A stretch of DNA of 56,909 bases from an uncultured Bacteroidales bacterium (GTDB lineage Bacteria; Bacteroidota; Bacteroidia; Bacteroidales; Paludibacteraceae): assembly GCA_902799185.1 (NCBI GenBank), contig CADBZO010000025.1, positions 1 to 56,909 on the forward strand. The letters run 5' to 3'. Both the position numbers and the translations under genes were made by a program. A model generated the notes under the pieces. It worked only from the letters and a program-made list of their open reading frames with translations, made no database searches and had not been told where the DNA came from. This document shows, one piece after another, positions 40,084 to 47,035 of this stretch. Numbering within the stretch: the stretch's first letter is position 1; each line of letters opens with the position of its first letter.

Positions 40084-40326
40084 GTTTATATAGGCAAAGA
40101 TGTTGCCGATTATTATAATCTTGCCCCTGCAATATGTAAATAATGTCTTTAAATTGTGTCAATATGCAGATTAGAACAGGACCATCACGGGACCATGTTC
40201 CGAGAACGATTCAAGAAAACTACAATCAGAACAAAAGCAGCGTATATTAGGCAACCTCTCAAAAGTTTCCGATTATTAAGATTCGCGTTCGGCAAATGGA
40301 TTGCAAGAGCCAAACCGCTCTGCTAA

Positions 40327-40449
40327 TTGGCAAGTGCGACCATTGCCTCCGAGGTTCTATGTGTTGCTTGCAACACTCGAAGTGCTATCCGAAGCACTTC
40401 TTCACCCGCACAAATTGAAATTTGCGGGGTCCCCATTCCCCCTTGCCAA
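40327..40449 (+). ncRNA. Candidate structured RNA or folded DNA element
   Basis: A closing stem TTGGCAAG (40327-40334) / CTTGCCAA (40442-40449) encloses three successive hairpins: GTGTTGC/GCAACAC (40361-40376), GAAGTGCT/AGCACTTC (40379-40400) and CCCGC-AAATT/AATTT-GCGGG (40405-40428). A 75-codon frame covers the same DNA but is not protein-like. The strand is unknown; the rest of 40084-40626 shows no gene I can support. Confidence 0.4.
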
Positions 40450-40626
40450 ATCGTAGCAGTCAATCAGCCACTCTCAAGCCACTCTCGCAACACGTTGAAA
40501 GGTCGGCTTATTCACCCATTCACTGATTCACGCATAAATATACATTCATTATAAAAGCCTAACGCGGCACATATGGCATCGCGTTAAACTCAGAGATACT
40601 GCTGAAAACAGAACTGATTACGAGGG

Positions 40627-42048
40627 CTATTCTACCATGTAAATTTTGTAGTCCTCAAAAGTAATATCATTTACCAATTGAGCAGACGGACATTTTTCGT
40701 TAAAAGTCTGCTCGTCTTTTTTATCCATAATCCATATGCCGGAAGCAAAATTCTCGCATTCCTCAATACGAGTAATCGAAAAATCCGGATTGTTTTGATA
40801 CCAACCGGCTTTGCTTTCCAGATACATGACTTTGCAAGAACATATATCTAATTCACCGGCATCTAATGACGGATTTTCCGGCAGATAATAGTATAAATCT
40901 TTTCCTGTTGCGACTAATTCGTTGAACTTGCAGATGTTTGTATAATAGCGAATCCGACCATTTTGTCTCTCTTTGATATCTTTAGGAATCTTTCTACCAT
41001 AGAATCCTGCAAGGCAAACAAACAGCACAAGAACCATCCATGGTTTTAAGTATTGATTAGCAAAATACAGGATAGCAGGGAGCGCAAGGATAGTAGCCGG
41101 AGTATAATAAAGCGTGTAATCCAAATGCAAAGCAGCTGCTCCGCAACAATAAGCACAAGATGCTAGCAGCATACTATCATATATGGTGTAGTCTGCTTTT
41201 TTCTTTATAAAAGAGATTCGGCGTGCGATTAAAGCAACAATGACCAGCCACATTATTTTCTGTGCAAAAAGAATTTTGGCAGCATTTGCCCAAATAGAAT
41301 CTTTTGTATAGTGGTGGTACATATGCTCAATTCTTGGCACTACCAAGATTAGGTATAGCAGTAAGAATAGCACGCCACTTGCAATAAGAAGATAGTTGAA
41401 TATACGTTCTTGCTTGTCTTGTTTTTTGTATGAGAACAGAAGGGAACATGCTCCGATTGCGACAGGAATCGTAAACATCGTTTCATAGTAATAAAGCACA
41501 TAATTTATTGCGATTAGTGCTAATATTCCGTAGCTCCATTTCTTTGTTTCGGTAAATCGGATATATCCATATAAAAATATAGGAATAAAAGCAAAGATTG
41601 TCCAAATTCCCGTCCATAATTGCATAAAATGGTTATATGTCCTGCCAACTATAGTAATCAGCAAAACAAGTGTAATGGCATATTTCCAAACAGGCTTTTC
41701 ATCTTTGAGTATATGCAAACCTATGGCAGCAAAGAAAGCCATGTATAAGATAAACCAGAATACATGAATAGCATAGTGTGCAACAGGTGGAATCTGACCG
41801 TCGTAGAAGATGGGAAGAATGTCATAAACCGTGTAGTCCAACGGGAAGAATCGGCCGTACGCAGGATCGACAAAGAAGCCGAAGATCGGTTTGTCCCATC
41901 CTGTGTACATGATTACTTGCGAATCGTCGTAATCAACCCAAGCTGCGTTAGCGACAATAAAATAGGAACATATGGCTACTATGGCAATCCATATTCCCCA
42001 GAATGTCCATTTAATAATGTTTTCTTGATTTTTCATATTTTTCTCCAT
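40627..42048 (-). CDS. Multi-pass membrane protein, GtrC-like glucosyltransferase candidate
   Basis: 473 aa with about ten membrane helices and a soluble C-terminal domain of about 110 residues. After the first helix, the loop WVDYDDSQVIMYTGWDKPIF has an acidic pair, as in GT-C enzymes that use a lipid-linked sugar outside the membrane. Start at 42048 or at 42036; either way it overlaps the preceding glycosyltransferase gene by 26-38 bp. Third in order after a GtrA and a GtrB-like gene, the position held by the serotype-specific transferase in gtr clusters. Sequence alone does not prove the sugar or acceptor. Confidence 0.75.
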   Translation of the reverse strand: MEKNMKNQENIIKWTFWGIWIAIVAICSYFIVANAAWVDYDDSQVIMYTGWDKPIFGFFVDPAYGRFFPLDYTVYDILPIFYDGQIPPVAHYAIHVFWFILYMAFFAAIGLHILKDEKPVWKYAITLVLLITIVGRTYNHFMQLWTGIWTIFAFIPIFLYGYIRFTETKKWSYGILALIAINYVLYYYETMFTIPVAIGACSLLFSYKKQDKQERIFNYLLIASGVLFLLLYLILVVPRIEHMYHHYTKDSIWANAAKILFAQKIMWLVIVALIARRISFIKKKADYTIYDSMLLASCAYCCGAAALHLDYTLYYTPATILALPAILYFANQYLKPWMVLVLFVCLAGFYGRKIPKDIKERQNGRIRYYTNICKFNELVATGKDLYYYLPENPSLDAGELDICSCKVMYLESKAGWYQNNPDFSITRIEECENFASGIWIMDKKDEQTFNEKCPSAQLVNDITFEDYKIYMVE

Positions 42049-42967
42049 TAAAAGATTCTACAAAATAGACAGGACGATTCTTCGTTTCGTTGAAAACGCG
42101 TCCTAAATATTCTCCGATTATTCCAAGTGAAAGCAACTGTACGCCACCTAAGAACAAGATAGCAATCATCATGGTTGGGAAGCCTGCTACCGGTTCGCCC
42201 CATACAAGTGTTTTTATTATAACCCAGAAAGCATATAAGAAAGAGGCGAGTGAAACAACAAGACCAACTCCTGTAGCCCATTGGAGCGGAGAGGTTGTAT
42301 ATGCAGTAAGCCCTTCTATTGCTAATTTTACAAGTACACGATAACTCATAGAAGATTCGCCTGCCACTCTGTCTTGTGTTTCGAAGTCCACAAAAGTTTT
42401 CTTGAAACCGATGTAGCAATACATGCCTTTGGTATAGCGGCTTTGTTCACGTAGTTGGCAGAGTGCATCTATACAACGGCGATCCAAAAGGCGGAAGTCT
42501 CCTACATTAGGCAATACATCAATGCGGGTGGATTTGCTCAGCAAACGGTAATAGGCGAGTGAGAGTTGTTTTCTCAACCAAGATTCTTTTCCGCGCGACT
42601 TACGGCGGGCATACACATCTTCGTAGCCTTCTTCCCACTTCCGCAACATTTCATGTGCAACGTGAGGCGGATGCTGCAAGTCGGCATCCATAATGACAGC
42701 GCAGTCTCCCGATACGTAGTCAAAACCGGCCAGCAGAGCCACTTCTTTACCATAGTTACGGCTCAAATCGACGTAGTTACAACGTGCGTCTTTCTCGCGC
42801 AACTTCTCCAATTCATTTATTGTTGTGTCGCGCGAACCATCGTTAATGAATAGAAACTCCCATTCATAATGTTGTTCTGCGTTTGCTAACTTGCACAATT
42901 CAACATGCAACAATGGTAGAGACTGCGCCTCGTTATAACAAGGTATGATTACTGATACTTTTTTCAT
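42011..42967 (-). CDS. GtrB-like family 2 glycosyltransferase
   Basis: 318 aa. The GT-A domain starts MKKVSVIIPCYNEAQSLPLL, with INDGSRDTT, the metal motif DADLQHPP (about residue 95), and VGDFRLLDRRCIDALCQL. Two C-terminal membrane helices (about 230-255 and 265-290) are typical of bactoprenol-phosphate glucosyltransferases (GtrB/DPM1 type). It would load a sugar on undecaprenyl phosphate at the inner face. It overlaps gtrA by ATGA. Confidence 0.9.
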   Translation of the reverse strand: MKKVSVIIPCYNEAQSLPLLHVELCKLANAEQHYEWEFLFINDGSRDTTINELEKLREKDARCNYVDLSRNYGKEVALLAGFDYVSGDCAVIMDADLQHPPHVAHEMLRKWEEGYEDVYARRKSRGKESWLRKQLSLAYYRLLSKSTRIDVLPNVGDFRLLDRRCIDALCQLREQSRYTKGMYCYIGFKKTFVDFETQDRVAGESSMSYRVLVKLAIEGLTAYTTSPLQWATGVGLVVSLASFLYAFWVIIKTLVWGEPVAGFPTMMIAILFLGGVQLLSLGIIGEYLGRVFNETKNRPVYFVESFNGEKYEKSRKHY

Positions 42968-43401
42968 TTCTCAAATTGTTTGGATTTAAAGACAAAACGA
43001 ACCAATAAGAAATTTATAGGTATAACTATGCAGAACACCGGAATCGGTGCCCATTTGTTTGGGAAACCGAGCCATAAGAAAAAGTTTAGAAAGGCAATAT
43101 GGAGCAAATAATTAATAATATGGCTCAATGCAAAACCACCTCCGCGTTTTACCGTCAATTTCTCGCGGAAAGTAAAATGTGCTGTCAGCCACATATTGCA
43201 AAGAAAACTAAGAATGTAGCCGATGGAGTACGCAATATCTGCATATGTAGTTTCTGTTTGTTCTATATCATATGACCAAAGAAGAAACAGATATATGCCA
43301 TAGTGAATGCCCGTTGCAATAGTACCTACTATCGCAAAGCGTATAAACTCATGGAGTTTGGAAGAATGGATTGTGCTATGTATCTTTGTGTATAAGGACA
43401 T
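42964..43401 (-). CDS. GtrA-family membrane protein
   Basis: 145 aa from ATG 43401 (MSLYTKIHSTIHSSKLHEFI); earlier in-frame codons lie in the hairpin region and have no support. Four membrane helices and the family segment RFAIVGTIATGIHYGIYLFL, with NMWLTAHFTFREK. GtrA proteins are thought to flip lipid-linked sugars. First gene of the trio; no clear promoter was found. Confidence 0.88.
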   Translation of the reverse strand: MSLYTKIHSTIHSSKLHEFIRFAIVGTIATGIHYGIYLFLLWSYDIEQTETTYADIAYSIGYILSFLCNMWLTAHFTFREKLTVKRGGGFALSHIINYLLHIAFLNFFLWLGFPNKWAPIPVFCIVIPINFLLVRFVFKSKQFEK

Positions 43402-43420
43402 AAAAAACGTGAGGCTTGTT

Positions 43421-43571
43421 AGCTTCAATCTGGGATTTCGAGGATTTCTGGACAACCTTCCATTACCAAATATCTACCGAACAAGGCTCACGCTTACGCA
43501 TGAGCACTCAAAAGCCTTGTTCTTGGTAATGAAATTTCAAAAGTGTCCAGTTTTCGAAATCCCAAGCTCTT
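43421..43571. repeat. Long nested inverted repeat upstream of gtrA
   Basis: Arms in order from outside: GGGATTTCGA (43432) / TCGAAATCCC (43554); CTGGACA (43448) / TGTCCAG (43544); CATTACCAA (43461) / TTGGTAATG (43523); GAACAAGGCT (43479) / AGCCTTGTTC (43513); GCTCA (43486) / TGAGC (43501). All are perfect and nested, about 130 nt in total. It may be a MITE, a structured RNA or a recombination remnant. Confidence 0.8.
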
Positions 43572-43654
43572 AGCTGAATGCTTTATTATTATGTATGTTG
43601 TTTGTCTGTTGTTTTATGCCATAGGCGGATTTTTGTTTGTTTATATGTTTGTAT

Positions 43655-44491
43655 TTAATCGTTGCCTTCAGTAAGGCGTTTGATTTCATTATTTTCAATA
43701 AGTGAACGCATCTGGGTAATTGCAATCTGGTTGAGTTGGCGCAGACGTTCAGCAGAGGATAAACCCTGACGGATAAATACAGCGTTCAAACTCTCCATAT
43801 TACTTAACACTACCAGTTGTTCTAAAGTAGCATAATCACGCATGTTGCCTTCTTTATCCGGATTCGCCATCCGCCACTGGATAGCCGTCATTCCAAACAA
43901 GGCTACGTTCAACAGATCGGCTTCTGATGCGTATATGCCTGTGAGTTGTTGCGGTGTTACCTCTGGCGGAACAAGTGTGTCTTTGATAGCGTCCGTATGA
44001 ATACGGTAATTGATTTTAGAAAGAGTGCGCTGCACGCTCCAACCTAATTTCAGACGGTCAGTTTCGTCATCTTTGAGGCGTTGGTACTCGCGAATGAGAT
44101 AGAACTTGAATTCCGGACTAAGCCATGACGCAAATTCAAAAGCAATATCTTTATGCGCATAAGTACCTCCGTATCTGCCGGGAGTGGCTACTATACCGAT
44201 AGCGTTGGTCCGTTCTATCCATTGTTTGCTCGTCAGGACAAATCCATTCGTGCCTGCCTCCATTCTAATATTACTGAATTCCGTAACATTAAAATCGGGA
44301 TTGTTGATACGCTCCCAAATGCCCAAGAAATCCACAGCATAGCGCGTAGAAAGCCAATGAGAAATGACCAAGCCAGTTGCCTCTGCATTCTTGTATCTCG
44401 CCATGTCTGTGAGCGAGATGTAATCCTCTGTTTGCTGCTTGATAATTACTACTTCGTCATTCCCTACCTGTATAGTACGTTTCTTTGCCAT
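43655..44491 (-). CDS. KilA-N domain protein
   Basis: 278 aa. The KilA-N DNA-binding-type domain covers about residues 15-120 (DYISLTDMARYKNAEATGLV ... GRYGGTYAHKDIAFEFASWL, then SPEFKFYLIREYQRL). The C-terminal half is helical and unassigned. Such proteins are common in phages and mobile regions and as standalone genes in Bacteroidota; the function is unknown. It has its own promoter at 44520-44551 and sits beside the AT-rich gtr genes. Confidence 0.9.
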   Translation of the reverse strand: MAKKRTIQVGNDEVVIIKQQTEDYISLTDMARYKNAEATGLVISHWLSTRYAVDFLGIWERINNPDFNVTEFSNIRMEAGTNGFVLTSKQWIERTNAIGIVATPGRYGGTYAHKDIAFEFASWLSPEFKFYLIREYQRLKDDETDRLKLGWSVQRTLSKINYRIHTDAIKDTLVPPEVTPQQLTGIYASEADLLNVALFGMTAIQWRMANPDKEGNMRDYATLEQLVVLSNMESLNAVFIRQGLSSAERLRQLNQIAITQMRSLIENNEIKRLTEGND

Positions 44492-44519
44492 AGGTGGTGT
44501 GTGATTTCAATTTTGCTCG

Positions 44520-44551
44520 CAAAATTACTGCTTTTTTTTGATATATGCAAG
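44520..44551 (-). promoter_or_regulatory. Promoter of the KilA-N gene
   Basis: Minus strand: CTTGCATATATC, A run with GCAG, TAATTTTG at 44527-44520, spacer 20 nt, leader about 20 nt. Confidence 0.75.
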
Positions 44552-44713
44552 TATTTGGGAAAAAATCGTTTTAGCACGTATGTTTTTTAGGCATTTTGTT
44601 GCTCGGTCATGTGTCGGTTGTCTCTCGGTCATGGGGTTGATTATGGAGTTGAAATAAGACTAATCTGGTGGACACAAACCAACTGATATCAAAGATATTG
44701 GGATAAGTTCAGT

Positions 44714-45193
44714 TCATATCAAATCACTCACGGTTAGCGGGACATAATTGATCAAGTCTTGCGGCGAGAGGCGGAGTTGCATACCACGCTGGCCGGCCGA
44801 GACGTATATCTTCTCATGCAACAGACAAGTCTCGTCAATATAGGACGGGAACAGTTTTTTCATTCCAATCGGGCAGCACCCGCCTCGGATATAGCCTGTC
44901 AGCGGCAGGAGTTCTTTCTGCGGAATGGGTTTGCATGACTTGTTGCCACTGGCACGAGCCGCTTTCTTCAAGTCCACCTCACACGCACCGGGGACGACAC
45001 AAACGAAATGCTTGGTTTTGTCGCCCTCCAGCACAATGGTTTTGAAGACAGCATCCACATCTTCGCCCAACTGCTGAGCGACATGTGTTGCGCTGAGGTC
45101 GGACTCATCCACCTCATACTCAATCAATTCGTACGGTATCCCTGCTGCATCCAGCAGCCGGCACACGTTCGTTTTCTGTATCTTCTGTGTCAT
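44714..45193 (-). CDS. ybaK: Cys-tRNA(Pro)/Cys-tRNA(Cys) deacylase YbaK
   Basis: 159 aa of the YbaK/EbsC editing-domain family: TNVCRLLDAAGIPYELIEYE, EDVDAVFKTIVLEGDKTKHF, VPGACEVDLKKAARASGNKS and YIRGGCCPIGMKKLFPSYID. It hydrolyses mischarged Cys-tRNA(Pro) in the cytoplasm. The start overlaps the carbonic anhydrase stop by one base (TAATG), so the two are co-transcribed. Confidence 0.93.
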   Translation of the reverse strand: MTQKIQKTNVCRLLDAAGIPYELIEYEVDESDLSATHVAQQLGEDVDAVFKTIVLEGDKTKHFVCVVPGACEVDLKKAARASGNKSCKPIPQKELLPLTGYIRGGCCPIGMKKLFPSYIDETCLLHEKIYVSAGQRGMQLRLSPQDLINYVPLTVSDLI

Positions 45194-45735
45194 TATTCGA
45201 TTTCCTCCAACGCACCGGTGACTGAATCAATAATGAAACCACGGACGGTGATATCCTTCGGAATGAGCGGATGCGTATGAATGGTTTTGACGGTCTTACG
45301 AACAGAAGTCTCCGTGTCTCGAAAACCTTCCAGCCAATGGTTGAGGTCGATGCCGCATTCACGAATCACATCGAGCGTCTCGTCTTTGATACCACGGGCC
45401 TTCATCACATGGTGAAAATGGCTGTAACTCATGTGGCATGCGCCGCATTGGGAATGGGCTACCACCATAATCTCCTCTACCCCAAGTTCATAAATCGCCA
45501 CGATCAGACTGCGCATCGCCGAGTCAAACGGCGACAGGATCAGTCCTCCGGCATTCTTGATGATTTTCGCATCTCCGTTCTTGAGTCCGAGAGCAGCAGG
45601 CAGCAACTCCGTCAGACGTGTGTCCATGCAGGTCAGAACGGCTAATTTCTTGTCGGGATACTTGTCCGTCACAAACGGCTCGTAGCCTTTCCGCTCCACA
45701 AACGAGCGGTTGTAATCAATAATCTGGTCTATCAT
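45193..45735 (-). CDS. Beta-class carbonic anhydrase-like protein
   Basis: 180 aa. Zinc-ligand motifs are CMDTRL (Cys near 35) and HSQCGACHMSY (His and Cys near 93-96), with the spacing of small clade beta-carbonic anhydrases, and KNAGGLILSPFDSAMRSLIV between them. It interconverts CO2 and bicarbonate in the cytoplasm. Transcribed with ybaK from 45850-45881 with a leader of about 108 nt. Confidence 0.92.
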   Translation of the reverse strand: MIDQIIDYNRSFVERKGYEPFVTDKYPDKKLAVLTCMDTRLTELLPAALGLKNGDAKIIKNAGGLILSPFDSAMRSLIVAIYELGVEEIMVVAHSQCGACHMSYSHFHHVMKARGIKDETLDVIRECGIDLNHWLEGFRDTETSVRKTVKTIHTHPLIPKDITVRGFIIDSVTGALEEIE

Positions 45736-45774
45736 AGTTTCTGTTTTTATTTTCGTTCCGGCAAAACCGGTCTA

Positions 45775-45831
45775 TCATCTCAGTACCAGGCGGATAGGAA
45801 GTTTCTTATTGGCATCCCCTTTGAAATCCAT
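45775..45831 (-). CDS. Possible 18-aa leader peptide before the carbonic anhydrase gene
   Basis: ATG 45831 reads MDFKGDANKKLPIRLVLR and stops at TGA 45775-45777. It starts about 12 nt after the predicted transcription start and ends 39 nt before the carbonic anhydrase ATG. It may be a real small protein, a gene remnant or chance. Confidence 0.2.
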   Translation of the reverse strand: MDFKGDANKKLPIRLVLR

Positions 45832-45849
45832 CAGGATGGGATTGCGGTG

Positions 45850-45881
45850 CAAAGGTAGTAAAAATAATTGACATATGCAAG
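45850..45881 (-). promoter_or_regulatory. Promoter of the carbonic anhydrase-ybaK operon
   Basis: Minus strand: CTTGCATATGTC, T/A-rich spacer, TACCTTTG at 45857-45850, spacer 20 nt. Confidence 0.78.
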
Positions 45882-45995
45882 AGAAAGGGCTTTTTTTTGT
45901 GTGGCAAAGCCGATGTCCGTCCGCATGATGCGGGCGCAATAAACGAAGAGAAAAGTAAAAAAAACACTTAATTCCACTAAAAAGAGCGCGCGCGC

Positions 45996-46026
45996 TTGCG
46001 TATGTGAAATATTTTTTGTAACTTTG
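45996..46026 (+). promoter_or_regulatory. Promoter of the barrel plus giant-protein operon
   Basis: TTGCGTATGTG, 20 nt from TTG to TAACTTTG (46019-46026). An alternating GCGCGCGCGC tract ends one base before the TTG. Leader about 40 nt. The rest of 45736-46073 holds the divergent promoter and the small frame above. Confidence 0.78.
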
Positions 46027-46073
46027 CGCCCGATTTTGCTTTTCTATATTGACAATAAAACACAAAAAGATAT

Positions 46074-47030
46074 ATGCAGATTACACAAACACATGAAAAA
46101 ACATGGCGAGGAAGGATTGTATTGATTCTGGCTATGTTAGCAATTACTCTCCCCAGTTGGGGGCAATACCGCCGGCGAGGCGGGTTAGCGGACGGCGACC
46201 ACTACCATTTCGGTTACGTAAGCGGCCACGTAGGCTATGCACTTCTGGCGACACATGCAGACGGTGTGATGCCTGTAGGCAATGTAGGGGGCGGCGTAGG
46301 TTTAGGCTACGAATACCGCAACAGCGGTCTATGGGCAAACGTAGGTCTGGGGTTGAGTTTCCACCGGTCAAGTCTGAGGATAGACGAATATACGTTCGAC
46401 CGTCCGGGCAAAGACACTCAAGGGCGCTCAACGACCTTTCATTACCGCGCCAACCAGGAGGACCAGGTAGAATGGAACTTTCTGGACGTACCGGTATTGA
46501 TAGGTTACTACACCCACGGTTTCCATATAGGAGCGGGTGTCAAGATCAGCTATGCCATTTCTTCTCGTACGCGCGCGACGGGCACGTACAACCTGAGCGC
46601 GACGAACGATAACCTGGGTGTAACCTTTACCAATATCCCGGAGCAGGGCTATACCGACTATCCGATAGACTGCAAAGGTGACAACCGTCTGAACGTAGGC
46701 GCCAACCTGATAGGCGAGATAGGCTACGATCTTCTCTCCTCAGCTCCGTTCAACAGCACAATCTGCCATGTGCTGAAGCTGAGTTTCTATATCGAATACT
46801 GCATGAACAACTTGGTGAAAGGCGGGTACCAGTCTCCTTTCGAGATGCCGGAAGCGGATGCCAACGGTTACCGCTATGCCAACCAGGTGCATTTCAACCC
46901 CTACCTGAATACGACGAGCAATCCGAAGCGTACGGTACCTTTCTTTGCTGGCGTGAAGATCACGTATCTGATTGGCGGCAGCCGTACAGCACGCCGCGGA
47001 TTCCATCACGGATGTATGTGTTATAACTAA
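46074..47030 (+). CDS. Outer-membrane beta-barrel protein paired with the giant repeat protein
   Basis: 318 aa. The signal peptide ends ITLPSWGQ. It is a small barrel with alternating strands (YVSGHVGYALLATHADGVMP, VGGGVGLGYEYRNSGLWANV, VPVLIGYYTHGFHIGAGVKI, PFFAGVKITYLIGG) of about 8-12 strands. The N-terminus of the mature protein is Arg-rich (YRRRGGLADG). It does not show the usual PorP/SprF opening, though size and genomic position are similar. It lies 5 bp before the giant gene, so it probably helps anchor or export that protein; this is inference from context. Confidence 0.88.
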   Translation: MQITQTHEKTWRGRIVLILAMLAITLPSWGQYRRRGGLADGDHYHFGYVSGHVGYALLATHADGVMPVGNVGGGVGLGYEYRNSGLWANVGLGLSFHRSSLRIDEYTFDRPGKDTQGRSTTFHYRANQEDQVEWNFLDVPVLIGYYTHGFHIGAGVKISYAISSRTRATGTYNLSATNDNLGVTFTNIPEQGYTDYPIDCKGDNRLNVGANLIGEIGYDLLSSAPFNSTICHVLKLSFYIEYCMNNLVKGGYQSPFEMPEADANGYRYANQVHFNPYLNTTSNPKRTVPFFAGVKITYLIGGSRTARRGFHHGCMCYN

Positions 47031-47035
47031 GAATT

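Noticed and set aside
40327-40554. 75-codon plus-strand protein
   Set aside because: The frame covers strong hairpins, has no protein-like pattern and no promoter; a structured element explains it better.
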